Below are positions 10,820 through 23,795 of a stretch of DNA of 64,000 nucleotides, one piece after another. The notes under the pieces are model-generated. The model was not told the DNA's origin. It ran no database searches and was given only the letters and a program-made list of their open reading frames with translations. The position numbers and the translations under genes are program-made. Where the stretch lies: positions 7,638,831-7,702,830 of the forward strand of contig NC_135779.1 in NCBI RefSeq assembly GCF_028453695.1, read 5' to 3'. The DNA is from Augochlora pura (taxonomy: Eukaryota; Arthropoda; Insecta; Hymenoptera; Halictidae). Within the stretch, counting starts at the first letter, position 1. Every line of letters starts with the position of its first letter.

Positions 10820-13800
10820 TCAGTCTTCTTTCCTCTTCCTGAGCTTGCCCTCCGTCTGGATGGTCCTCGACACGAGATCCACGCAAGCCCCCAGCGACGC
10901 GGTGTTCGTCGACTCTCCCTCAGGGGTGCCGACGATCTTGCCGAGAGTCATGATGTAGCTGCAAGCGATCCTCAACACGGACAGCTTCGACAGCTTTTGA
11001 TTGTGGGAATAGGCCGGTATGGCGCGTCTCAAGGTGTCGAACGCGGCGCTTATCGTATGCACCCTGGTCCTTTCTCTGGCGTTCGCCTCTATCCTTCTCT
11101 CACGGGTCATGTTCTTGTAGTTTCTCTGCTGGCCGACCGACGAGTGTTGCCTCGCGTGGTTTGTCTGCGCGTTCGTCGGCATCGTTGGCGAGGAGTCGCC
11201 GTCGTTCGATGTGACCATCGGCCGACGGTTTTCTTGACGATTCAGCAGTAGACACGAGGACGACGCCGACGTCGAGGCTGACGAAGAGGTAGAGGAGGAA
11301 GAGGAAGACGAGGAGGAGGAGGAAGACGACGCCGACGAGACGTTCACCCGATCTACCGGATAGGTCCTTTCGTAGGTTCCGTTGACCGCCGGATGCGACG
11401 GCACCCTGCTCTCCACTTCTCCTCTGAGGACGAGCGACAAGGGTTCTTCTTGCAGTCTGGGATGCGCACCGCTCGCGACGCCGTCGTTCGACGTCGAACT
11501 TACGTTCGCGTTCGCGGCGTTGTTGGCCGAAGTTGTCTCGTCTTTTGGTCCAGCAGGGTGATCTCGTCTCTCGATCCGCGACAGACGAGACTGCGTCGAG
11601 TGTCGAAGCCTCGTCGCCGAATCCTCAGTTCGATGGGACTCCCTTCGAGCTTGGAAAGCTTCCTGTTCTTGCCTATCATTGGGCGCATCCGACACGACTG
11701 GCTTGAACGTAACAGACGCAGCGACAGACGGTGCGGGAAGAGCCTTCTCCGCGACGATTGTCGACGAACTCGCTTCGGCGGTTTTGCTCGAGCTGCTCCA
11801 CGGTCTGAAGGGACTCGGGGAGCTGCTGGCCCTGGTCTCTTCATCGTCGGGGACCACCGTCGACTCGTCGATCCGCTCGAATCTCCTTTTCTTCAACGGT
11901 GCTGTGCTCGGCTCCTGGATTTTCCGGGGTTCTGCCAGCTTCCTCTTATTCCTCAGCGATATCGGAGTCACGTGAACTTCCAGACTGTCATCCGACGCGC
12001 TCGGCGAGTGCAGGCCTGACATGTCGTCCTCGTCCGCTCCGCTCGAGAAACCGGCATCTCGATCCGAACCGGCCATGACTCCAGCTGAAATCAAACGAAT
12101 AATTGCTGTCACGTAATCTGAACTCTTAGAATTGCGTAGAAGAGTTTGGTTGTTTCGCGTTACGGAATAAGAGGGCGCGAAGGGGTCGGGTTCTATCTTC
12201 GATAGAGTTCCGTGGGCGAGACGATTTTGGGCTGTGCCGTGACGCCACGCGCCGTCTCGCATCGTTTCGCATCGTCCCGCATCGTCTCGCCTCGTATAGC
12301 TGAGAAGACGAGAGATGTTTTTAGGTTTGGTGCGTCACCCAACTGGTACCATCTGGCGCACAGGTCTCGCCCGAGATTCTAACACGCTTCTCTTTCCGTA
12401 TTTCCGTCGCCGCTATCTATCGGGTCCGCACGCAGACGTCGCCCATCGCGCATTGTGCATTGTACTTTGTACGCCGTCACCAGGCCGGCTCGATCCGTTA
12501 ATCCCCGATCCGCCTCGGCGAATCGAACATGCAAGCAGCATCGCCTGTTCCAACTCCCGACTACTCTCCGCGGACGATTTAAACGATGGGAAAAGCTAGC
12601 CTGGGAGGGGATCGGAGACCACATGGCGCTGGCGCCAGCCGCTCTTCCTCCTCGTTCTTCTTCTCGTTCCTCTCGTTTCGTTGCCTTTTGCGGAGTCGAC
12701 TGCGCGGCTCCAATCCGATCGGTCTTCTTCTGTCGGTCTCTCGGTCTCTCGGCCTCTCGACGAACCACGGGGGACATCGTCCCGAGGATTACCTCGTCCG
12801 ACGATCGTTTCGTTCGCCTCGCAACCCCGTCGTACTCTTTCCATCGGGAAACGACGGGCGATTAATGGACAGTCGCGTCTTCCGGTTAGCTATCTCGGCG
12901 AAAAGGTCTTGCGACCGTCTCGAGATCGATTTCACCGGCGTCGGCCGGGCCTCTTCTCGGTTGTGTCGAGAGGAGAAGATAACTGGTCGGGCGCACCTGG
13001 CGACAGCGTGGGTCGCGCGCCCACCGAATTTATCGTTGCTCCGATAAGCCTCGTCGCCTTCGATACCGAGCATCTGGTCGCTCTCTCTCTCTCCTCGTTT
13101 CTCGACCTTCTCCTCTCTCGCTCTTGCTCTTTCGGTCGCGTTCCTTCTGCCATGCGAAACCGTGTAGCGGTGGGCGAAGAGGCGAGAGGAGGAAGAGGAA
13201 ACGGCGGAGATAAACACGGTCTCTATCGACGCGACGCGACTCGCCGTTTCGTTGACGAGGCTATATAGAAAATGGGTCGAGAAGCGGGGAGCAGTCGATT
13301 CAGTTTCGCGAGATCCCGTTCCGTGGAACGTGAGTCCAAGAGCCGTCTCACGACCACGACCACGACCACGACCGTCGGACACGTGTCTTCTCGGCATTGT
13401 ACTCGTGAATATCTAGAAGCCACCTTCGCTGTCCCGTTCGGCAATTGTTCAAACAAACCGAAATAACCGTGGACATCTGTGTAAACTGGCGTAAAGGCGA
13501 GCCGTGCTACCCACGCGTTGCGCGTCGCGCGCGCCTTCGTCGAGGAGCCGAAAACGCGGGCTCCGGCAGACACGGGAATGCGCTTCCCTCGCTCGAATTC
13601 TCCCGCGGATGCTCCGGACCGCGCGTCGCTGATTTCTTGAATACTCTGGCGCTAACGAGCGAAAGTCTGACCCTCGATAAGCGATCGAGAAAGCGCGCAG
13701 AGACCGCGTCCCACCTTCGTCGCGCGAGCATCGGCGCCGATCAATGGAAAAATCGACCCTGAATTTCGTCGCGGTCGCTTCCGCCCAACGTCGAATTTTA

Positions 13801-15465
13801 TGATTACAATGATCGAGGAATGCAGAGCCGACGATTGCTCGCGGTTTTCAAGCGAAGTAAATTAGTTACGCGGTACTGAAACATTGACAAAGAAATCGGC
13901 GGTGAGGGATGCAGATCTCGCGGCTCGGTATTCGGAAATTCCGCTTGTTCCTGACGCGACGCGTGGTCGAGGATCGCAAACGGCGCAGCGGCCGGCACAA
14001 ATATTTACTCGGTGAACGCGACGGAGAGCTTGTTCCAAGAATATCGAGATATCGACTGGTCTTGATACGCGAACGAGTCTGCGAACTGCTTCCTTCCTCC
14101 CGAAATTAACCGCGAGTGCGACCGCACCGACGCTCGCGAGACGCGCGCGACGATAGTCCGGAGACGCGTCGATCGAGCACGATTCGTTTGTCCAGATAAC
14201 GCTGCTCCAGCGATCCGTCTTCGCGACCTTGTCCTTCGACCTTTGCCGAGAACGGCCGTTGGCGCGATTCGTACTGATTCGGACGCGAAATCGTTACGGA
14301 AACCTACGGTGCGATCGAGGATTTGCGGACACGTCGGGCCGACGAAATATCAGGGCGAAGAGAAATCCTGGGCGATCGGGAACGAAAACGTGAACGAGGG
14401 AGACGGACAAAGAGGAGGAGAGGGAGCCTCCGGCACTCCGGAGAGTGTCGAACGGAAGAGGTTCGGTTCAGGTAGCAGGTGCGACTTTGCGCACAGGTGG
14501 GTGGAAGGTTCGGCGCTTCCCGAGGCACCGTCGCGCCGTCCCCTCGCCGCGCCCTCTCCGCAATCCATCGCTTTTTAATCGTCGCTTTTTCTACCTGTGC
14601 GTACCTCTGCCGCGCCACACAATAGGGTATCGATTACATTCGGGACATCGACAGTTAAATCTGGTTTAACTGGCAATCGCGGCACTCCGCTCGTCCCGCG
14701 ATTTCGGAGCGATCGAAGGGCGACCGAGTCGCGTTCTCGGAAACGGTTGTCGATCCGATCCGCCTACGCGCGGCGATCGTTCAGGATCGAGAGACGATCG
14801 GGAGACCGTCTATCGCGATTAGGCGATGAGTTTCGAGTTTGGTCAAGGGCTCGTTTGTTGGTTTGTTCTGGTCTTCGGCGTGCTTGGGTGCTTCGACGGT
14901 TCGTCGCCTGCTCGATCGTCTGCTCGCTCGTCTGTGTGGCAACCCACGCTGGCGCCGCCGCGCCCGTCTCTCTCTCGCGTCTTTCATGCCTCGCTCGCGT
15001 CCTCCTTTTCTAGCGACCGGCCCCCCCTGCTGCCCCCGTCCCCGACTTCTTGCCATCCAGCACAATCCGTCGTCTTTCTCAGCTTCTCGCTTGCGTATCT
15101 GTCCGACGAGACACGCACGCTCTCGCATACTTGCCCGTTTCTCTCTCGTTCTCTCGCCCCGTGTTCCTTAACTCTTCCCGTCCGATGGTCGCATCCTAGA
15201 AGACCGTTTCGCGACACCGTGCCTCGATCCCGTCGCGATACCGAGCCAGGGATGGCCTGGCGGCGCCGCGGCGTTCATAACAATCGTTATCGTCCCTCGC
15301 TACCGAACGTCGCGTTAATCGTCCCACCCAGGATTACCGCGACGCAAACGAACCGCGATTTCGTTCGGCCCCAGTTCTCGATAGATTTCAAAGAAAATTT
15401 GTAGATTTACCTTTCATCAGATCGGACAGCTCGGAGGTGGACTCGACGACGCGATTGGTGCTCAT
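10820..15465 (-). CDS. net: Net, bHLH transcription factor (ATOH8 family)
   Basis: Two exons: 15411-15465 (ATG at 15465; 18 codons, MSTNRVVESTSELSDLMK, plus one base) and 10820-12084. They join in phase across a 3.3 kb intron to give 439 residues. The bHLH lies at about 348-402 with the basic region NARERTR, then AFDTLRRAIPAYSHNQKLSK and VLRIACSYI. The C-terminal tail (residues 418-439, VDLVSRTIQTEGKLRKRKED) matches the ATOH8 end. Upstream is a long disordered region with a serine run near 300-330. In Drosophila, net represses vein formation in the wing; its protein binds DNA as a bHLH dimer in the nucleus. A second ATG at 12076 could serve if the first exon were skipped. The large GC-rich intron and upstream DNA may hold regulatory sites. 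Confidence 0.93.
12085..15410 (-). other. Intron 1 of net, GC-rich
   Basis: CpG-rich intron with many overlapping ORFs on both strands and no recognised protein. It includes short imperfect tandem repeats, for example about four copies of a 10-bp CATCGTCTCG-like unit at 12256-12296. Enhancer content is possible but not visible by eye. Confidence 0.6.
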
Positions 15466-16308
15466 TTTTCCGGCTGATATCGCAAAATCCGCTTTCACAA
15501 CCCTTACGAATCCTGATCACTGTACGCGCACTGTGTATTGCGGTGCGATGCACTGGTTACGGGGGCTGGATCCCATGCACACGTGTAGAAGAGTTCCCTT
15601 GTTCTTCGAACAGCTTGTCTCGGTAGCGTATAGCAGGCCCGACTAATCCAAATGTCTCGAACCACTAACAAAACAGCTTGTCTGCTCCGTGCAGAGGATC
15701 CCCGCTGCACAACTGGTTCGAACGAACGAACGATCGACCGATCGATGCTCGAGATAGAAAAGCTCTGAAGCACACCGTGTCCTCACTCGATCGCGGTCGA
15801 CGATGAACTGACTGGCCGCCTCGTGGGTTCGAGCCTCTTTCATCGGATACGCGTGCGAGGGAGTCCCAACAGTCCCGACTGGCCTGCCTGCGACTTTGCT
15901 GGCTCTAACGTTACCCCTACCACTGCCGCCACTGGCACCACCACTACCATCGTACACCGCCGACACACCGGTGTGTTGTCGCGCCGGTTGTTCTCTCGCA
16001 CGGTCACCAACACAGTGCCGTCGGATGTTGTTCTTCTTCTGGTCAGCTTCGGGACCACTACGGCGAACACGTCGTAGGTAGTGGCGTTAGCCCGAATACT
16101 TACTGGCACCGGTACGCGATAAGGCACGACCCGAGGAGAATCGGGTTCGCGCGGCGCACACGGAAACTCGATCGGTTCTCGAGCGTGTCACGGCCCGAGA
16201 CTCTGATTCCAGACTCGTTGCAACGTCTGGTCCGCGATGCAACGGGACGAAGCGGATCGTTAGAAACGATCTCGCGAGATCTGTGTCGCGTCGTGGACGG
16301 TGGCGCGG

Positions 16309-16312
<4 letters not shown>

Positions 16313-16342
<30 letters not shown>
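16313..16342. repeat. (TC)n microsatellite
   Basis: Uninterrupted TC dinucleotide run. A GGTGTC-type hexamer array (about 16379-16455) and a CCCGT-type pentamer array (about 16697-16755) follow nearby. All lie upstream of net. Confidence 0.85.
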
Positions 16343-16345
<3 letters not shown>

Positions 16346-16378
16346 CTCTCCCGCTCTCTCGCTCTCCCTTGCTTTGCG

Positions 16379-16455
16379 TCGGTGTCGATGTCGGTGCCGG
16401 TGTCGGTGCCGATGTCGGTGTCGGTGTCAGTGTCGGTGATGGTGTCGGTGTTGAC
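16379..16455. repeat. GTCGGT hexamer minisatellite
   Basis: About twelve imperfect copies of a six-base GTCGGT/GTCGAT unit, which keep reading frames open on both strands and explain the ORFs here. Confidence 0.8.
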
Positions 16456-17302
16456 GGCGGAGAGACGGAGGCTGGCGTGCGGGCCGAGAACCGAGAGAGC
16501 TGAGACGAGAAGAGGAGAGAGGAGAGGAGAGGTGTGCGGCGTGCATTGTTGGCGGCAAGAGGCAGCGGGGGCCGACAGAACGGCGCCAGCCGGCCGAGAG
16601 TTTGACTCGGCTTCTCTGAGTCGCGGCCGAAGCCGGAGCCGGAGCCAGAGTAGTCCATCCTTCTTCGCTTCTCTGCTCTCTTTGTTTCTCTCCGAGGTAT
16701 CCCGTCCCGTCCCGTCCCGACCCATCCCATTCCATTCGGTCCCGTCCCGTCCGCTGGTTTCTTTCCTCTTGGTCGTTGCCTACCTTCCTTCGCCTCTCCG
16801 ACCGCTCTCCACCATCGGTCTGAACGTTCTCGACTCGATTTCGAGGAGGCAGCGGTAGCCACGAGGTGTTGTCGCACGGCGACCAGAGCCCAAGGAAGCT
16901 TCGCCTTACGGGAAATGAATCGACCACCGTGCGAGATGCCAGCCAGTCGTTCGCACCCACCCTCCTTTTATCAAAGAATGTTTCATGTCGCTTCCGCGCT
17001 TCGTAATATCGTTACCCTTTATCGGCTAGATGCGCGTACCGTGTCAATTCGAACGAAAAGCACGGTAGCGGTCGGAAGCGATCTTTATCGCTATCGTCCC
17101 GGATCTAATCATACATCCCGCCAAATACTACGCATTGCGTTGTAATTCCAAAAAGCCTGTGCATGTCTATACTTCCGCTACCAGATGCTTCTTTTCTCCC
17201 TCCGCTCTTTCTTTCATTCTTTCTTTCTTTCTTCCTTCCTTTTCTTCTTTATTTCCATACGCGATTAACCCATTAATATATTCGTTCCGATTACCATGGT
17301 AT

Positions 17303-17390
17303 TTAATTCTTTGCACTCGAAGACTTTTCAAATCGGAATTCTAAATTGTTTCAATTTTACTTATAGTGCTCCCAGTTTGTATAAAAGCGC
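17303..17390. mobile_element. Fragment of TTAA-type MITE (family B)
   Basis: Starts TTAATTCTTTGCACTCGAAG and resembles the ends of the complete copy at 50904-51150. The other end is not clear. Confidence 0.45.
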
Positions 17391-20300
17391 ATTTTTCATA
17401 TGTGAAATTGCATTTTCTCACTCGTGCATCGATTAGACGATGTTAAAATTAGTTTGAAACAATCGCTAGCGAACGTTGAACAAAACTTTAAGTAGCAATC
17501 AATTTTATTATGGCTTCGGCTTTTTTTCAAGATTCGTCGCTCTTAAATTCGTGAAATTTAAGAGAGAATAATACGCTGTTCGACATTGAACCAGCGATCT
17601 TTGCTTCTTCTTTTTGCAATTTTTGTAATGCCCTTCGTAAANTTTGCCAAACACCATCAATCAGGTTTATACTTTCGCTCAGGTATACGCGACTCTTTTG
17701 TTCGGCACTTAAGAGGGTTCAACTAAGTTACTGTCCTTAGGCCTATTTCACTACGATCGAAATCCATTCCCGTTTAACAGCCGNCAACTGCCACGCTCAC
17801 CGGTTCGTTGACCAAAAAGTAATCTAATTAATTATTGAAATTTAAAACTCATTAGCCACTATAACAAATTTATAATAATTTGATGGAAAATAATCTGATC
17901 ACTGATTAGCGATCGTAACGTAGCATTTATAATTAGACTGCAAGAGAACTTATAAATGAACAATATCTGATATAGCGTTATTATTCTCTTTTTACAATGT
18001 ACATATACCCTTAGTGTAGGAAACTTCTCTTTCATACTAATTTTTGCGAAACTCGTTCCAGTTATCACAAATTATTGTAGATCGGTTACAATAACTAACG
18101 AATTATAATCGATGATCATTAATCGGGTTAATTTTACCAATCTCCGGTTTTTCGCATAGCATCGGCGTGGACGAACGTTACATCGACGTTTTTCGTTTCA
18201 ATCCGGATTCAGACATATAAGCCGGACTAATCCACGCGGTCGACGCCGATCGAGCCAAACTCTTTTTATCTAGATTCTTTCGGAAAGTTTCTGCGTGGGT
18301 ATCGACCAGTCTCGCAAACGGGAAACGCCGCGCCGGCCGATAAAATTGCCCGGCTGTGTGGCAGGGACAGAGGAAGGAAGGAACATGGGGGAGGGCAAGG
18401 ACACGGTCCTCGATTGCAGGGACTGGGGAACCCCCAGCGAGAATAGGCCGGTCCGGTATCTGCGAAACATATGCGCGGATAGGGGTGTATTCGAAGAGAA
18501 AAGGCGACCGGGCCAGGTCGTTGGATTTTAAGGGACGCGTGTCGACCAGATGCGCCGAAAAATCCCAAGGAAATTCCCAAGGGTGGCCCACGTGCTAGGA
18601 GTTTCCTCGTCGATCGATTTCTCGATCCCATGTCGCCCGTGGCTGCTGCCGAAGGAAAAGCGAAATTAATTATCGAAATTAACAGCTGCGGTTGTTTTTA
18701 GGTTTAACACTAAATTTAGAGAGTACCACATTACGGGGTAGGGTATTATACGCATTCTGTGGATGCGTTGGTGATAATATCGTGTCTCAATATTAGTTTA
18801 CAAAAGGAACGATAAGACATTAATTCCGATTTTTAACCAGTGTCGTGTAACGTTTATTGCAACTAATACATGTATTGGATAAATAACTTATAATTTTATC
18901 TTTAGAATGTGAATAATTGTAAATTAAACATTTCATTGACTTTTTAACGGATTTCTTAAATCTAACGGTTATAGTAATTTAATTTTTATTTATTAAATTG
19001 GTGGAAAGATGTTTCTCCATTATCAGTAAATTATGAATATTGTATATAACGACATCCTTCCGATCTTGCTAATGCATTAACGCAAGTGGTAAATAAAAAA
19101 CAGGAAAGAGGGTATATTTAAAGATAGATTTTAGTTATAAATAAAAAAAATTGACCCGTTGCACACGAAGACATTTTAGCTCTAAATCGAAAATAGATTT
19201 TCTGACCCGCAGTATTTCCATATTATAAGACAGATTTTATGCATATGAAATTGAATTGCGCCACTTACAACTGTTACATTATTAATAGTATTCCTCAATG
19301 TTGCAAGCAAAATATGTTGACCTGGTACGATCGTCGAGATGGGTGTACGTATATGTCTGTCTGGCTGTGTGTTCGTGTGTGTGTATGGCTATATGTTTTG
19401 AGCGTATCAGTCGTCAGGAATAAAGGTCGTATAAAAAATTTTTATTTTGCATACAAATCCGTAGTCTACAGACGAGACACCTCGTCGACCGGAATATTTA
19501 CTCTATGTTTTGATTCTGCCTTTGTCTGACGTGTCCTCCGATATATGTACAAGGTATTTCATACAGCCTGGTAAAGGTACTAGCTTTAGTTGCTCGGCGA
19601 TCGTGGTCGGTTCTCGACCGCCTCTCGGACATGCGGTAGTAACCTGTCGGGTAAGTTTGGCAAGGATCTTCTCTTTTCCGAGGGCGTTGCGATTTGTCAG
19701 TCTCCCCACTGTCGTAACTAGCGGCACACGCACCTGCCGCTGCCTCGTTCGCCGGCCCAGTCGCGCCGATAAATCTTATGCCTCGGTCGTTCTCGACCGC
19801 GTTACTCGGCACCCATTTAATTGCCGAATCGCGCCGATTCGTCGACGTGTCTCCCGATTTCGGGCTCCGCGTACACCCGGTGTTTACCGCCGCGCGTAAA
19901 CAACGCCATGGCGATACAACTCGTCTCGATGCGACGGGACGCGACGCGCGACATGCGCGAGCTTCGTAATCTCTAAATATTTGATGGCCTGCCCCGGCCG
20001 ACTATGTTCGCATCTGCGTCAGTGTCAGCTTCGATTATTAAAGCCTCGCCATATGTCCACTCTGTTCCCGTCGTATCTTTCGAACCCCTTCCCTGCTCCT
20101 CGACCGCGCAGTCCCTCGTTGCTCTTTTCGTTTAGTTCGACTCGGGTTCGCAAACTCTCTCTCTTTTTCTCTCTCTCTTTCTCTCTCGTTGGTCGATATC
20201 TTGGAGCAGAGATCCTAACCCGACACCTAACCCTAATCCAAACCCACTTAACCAGAGAAGGTTTACACATTCTAACCACGAGCGAACGATTCTTAACAGT

Positions 20301-23300
20301 AAACTCAGCGTGTCGGTCAAAATGACCGGTGTCGTGTTTGCTTTCTTAAAAATTAACTTGTACCAAGTAAGACATATTACGTTCTTTTATTCTTTTATTG
20401 CGTCTACTTTTGAGCATTAGCAATTTATCTTGACGTATCTTAAATATATTTTAATGTACCTCCTGTATAGTTCGCGAAGATTTGTCCTCCTGTGTTTGTA
20501 ACAAGGAATTCCTTATCCATATATATAAGCATAAATAAATAATTAGGATACAGAAGGAAGAAAAAGGAAACTCTATATGACTAAAATTATATCATTGAAA
20601 CCTACATCACCATACCTAACGTGGTGCGGTGAGGTAATTATAATTGAGTTAATCTAAGAACGTGTGGCATTGTTGCGTCGTTCCCATCGAATAATTAGCG
20701 TGGCGATCGATCGAGTCTCGCAGCGCGTCCGGCAGGTATCGAACGAGAGCAGACGAGACGAAATTGGGTTGTTGGCGAGGGTGATCTCGGAACGCGATCG
20801 TTCCAGAGCATCGGCGCGGCGACTCGTCGCCTTCTGTCGTCTGTGTCTCGACGAGCGGAGGGCGCTCTTTCAATTACCGCGAGTGCAGAGGAGGGTGGGA
20901 TCGGAGCATCGGCTGCCAAGCGGGTCGATTAGATACGCGCGTATGTTGCGTGCGTTGCGTATGTCGCGCCCGTGCTAAAAATGCCGTCCGCCTGTGCGAA
21001 CTAGTCCGGAGGGGACCGAGCGACGGAGGTTGCGCCCGAGTAGAATTTCTCGGAACGTTCGATCGGTTCGAACACTTCGAACAGTCCTGCTATCATATCC
21101 CAATGACGATACCGTTGGTCGTAATGCAGTTTTTCGAATATTGAGGAAGAAGCTGCTGTAGCACATACTGTCGGTTTACGAAGTATAAAGGTTCTTTCAT
21201 AGAAAATCATTGGAGAGATCTGTTGCATCGAGCCTTAAATAAATGTAATCTTTCTGTTCTTATACAGCAAAATGCTTTAAAAAACTAATTGTTAGAAAAT
21301 TATTAACATTTGCAATAAATGAGACAGAGATAACACATACGTCAGCTGCGTCCGATCATCCATTTAGAAATTTGCATGTTTGATAAAGTATTGAACATCT
21401 GTCAGCCTAATGACAGGAGCGTGGATTCTCCAACGAATCGTCCAAAGTTCTGAACAGTGGGCCATTGTTTCGAAAAAAAACGGTATGCGGTAGCGCGGCT
21501 TGAGGGAAAGGTCGAGGGACGAAGGAAAGAGAACGCGGTCCGGTCGATCAGCGACCGAGTTTCTTCCGATAGCGTCCCCTTCTTAATCAGGCGAGTTTCT
21601 CTTCTCGTCGAGTCAAGGTTGGGCATATTTTCGCGATTACGGTCCCAGAGGCGACACGGCTTGTCCGCCGATCGGGCAGGTGGGCCGTTTTGCCCATCCG
21701 GGTCTAAGAGGTGGACGCTCGCGATCGAAATGCACGTGGAAAGACGAGGTTCTCCAGTACGCTCGCGTGTGCGTGTTCGCGTGCTCGTCCGAGCATGCGT
21801 ACACACGCGCGTGTCATCGAGACGGCCGAATTATTTCGCGCGATCGCGACCCTCTTCGCACCTGCCGTTGTCAAAAACAACGAGTCTTCCTGCTGCACAC
21901 GTTGCCCGCCGTTGCCTGCCCCGAACCACGAGTTTCGACGAGTTCGATGACCAAGTGCTCGCTTTCGCAAATTCCCGAGGAAAAGTTTCGGCGGCAACCC
22001 TCTCGGGATCGGCCCCGGCAGAACGCTCCCACGATCGTTTCGACGGGCGGATCGTTAATGCTCGTTCGCGACGCGCGCTTTCGTACTCTCTTTCCGCGAG
22101 CGTTTCCTTTCTTCCGTCCGCAAAACCGCAGCGTATCTCGCTTTCCAAGGTGGTTCGTGATCGAGGGCTCGACCGTCGACGAGGAGACGCGGGAACGCTC
22201 GAGGCGGCGTCGGTGTCGGAACGTTTTCGATCATCCTTGGAATTCGGAGAAGGTTTATACGCGTGCTTCGAAGGGCTTTGGCCCGTAGGAAGCTAGCATT
22301 ACGCGTTTACGGTAGTAATTTGTAGCTGTTTTAGCCCCAGGAGAGACTCGCGGACGCTCCCACGCTTGCCCGGCTGCCACGCAATGATGCCTCTCCAGCG
22401 AGTCGGACATCGATCGCGGTCGCGATCGCGTTCCTATAGAAAAACATTCTTACACCTTCAACGAGAAATTCCTCGTGAAGAAATTCGTGAGCTTTTACGT
22501 CTTCCTAAGCGGCGTCTTTATTTATTTTCAATGTATTAAATCCTCTATCCACTAACTGAAGATAACGATATCTTCTTAAGTTTTAACTTTTCAAGTTTTG
22601 TCTTCTTTGGTGTGAAGCTTTTGTCTTCTTCAGTGATAACTTCCTATGATTCGTTCTCTTAAAGAGAAAGAACTAGTTTAGGACTTTGAAATATTAATGA
22701 TTTTTCAGAATCGTTTTCTCAACAACCATAACATGAACATTGTTAACACTTTTCAGGAATTTTATTGAACGGTAAGACAATACAAAAAATTGTTGTATTA
22801 ACAATAAAATATCTTAACGTTACTATAATTGTCCACCAACTGTCGATTCTTACAAAGAAAACAAATCGAAAATTTTAACTTGGTAAACCAAGTTCTCCCA
22901 AGTCCGTAGGACTTTTACCCTCCGCCTCAGATTTTCCTTAACCTCTACTTCCAAAATGGCACAGTTTGCACCGGAAACCAACAACAGCCCTACAAGTGAA
23001 CATGCCATGAAAGCGACGAAAACCGCGGTGATCCGTCTCGTAAACCTTCGTCGCGATTTGAACCCTTTCAACGGGACCCGTGATATGTTCGACCGTTGTC
23101 CGGGTAGAATGCTGAAATCGTCTTGTCGATGGAACAAACGAGGGAGCAAAAGGGTTGCGCGGCGGCGGTTACGGCTCACGTGTTGTGCGGCTTACGGTGG
23201 CGGTAATAGAAGGAAAGAGCGTCGACGGAACTCAACAGGTGGGTCGATCGGGAACGGGACGCGAGAAAGAGCCGTGCTGCGCTCGTATTTCATCTCGCCT

Positions 23301-23660
23301 GTGTTCGGCCGCCGTTTATTTCTCGCGTTCCCGAATCTCGGAGCTTCCTGACTTACGGTCCTTGAAATATCACGCACCGATTACCGCCTTCCACGGCCAG
23401 GAACGTATGTAGGCGCGTACGGGCCGTCGAACCAGTTTCCTTAATCTCTCGGTTCTACCATTACCTTGAAAATGGAGCGCGGGAATGATCAAAACTGAAA
23501 GCAACCGGCGGAAAACGGACGCCAAAGTCCGCTTTTTTCTTAGAGCTTTCCATAGAGTCGGTTGCTAGTCGATGATTCGCTATGCCCACCGGAAGCGATT
23601 CAAGTGGACTCTTAGAGTTGTCACAAGCACGAGTCACATCTTGCGTGCAAGGGGCTAGAA

Positions 23661-23795
23661 ACAGGGGCTTTATGCAAAATAAAAATGTTCCGAGCACAAC
23701 TGTAATAAAGAAGAAGCAAATAAGTATTGATTTATTGCAACAATTTTTATCGCACCCGTTCACTTTTGCCATAAATGCACAAAATCCGCGATCTA
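23661..23795. mobile_element. Related copy of family C element
   Basis: Ends contain GGCTTTATGCAAAATAAAAA on the left and, on the complement of the right, CGCGGATTTTGTGCATTTAT. These match the other family C copies imperfectly. Confidence 0.35.

Noticed and set aside
12586..13268. Several overlapping ORFs in the net intron
   Set aside because: Open on both strands in GC-rich intronic DNA, with no domains.
20218..20262. CCTAACCC-like stretch resembling insect telomere repeats
   Set aside because: Only scattered, irregular CCTAA units; not a tandem TTAGG array.
22850..23179. Minus-strand ORF with a hydrophobic segment (AVFVAFMACSLVGLLLVSGA)
   Set aside because: A competing plus-strand ORF covers the same DNA, and there is no start context, splice support or known family.
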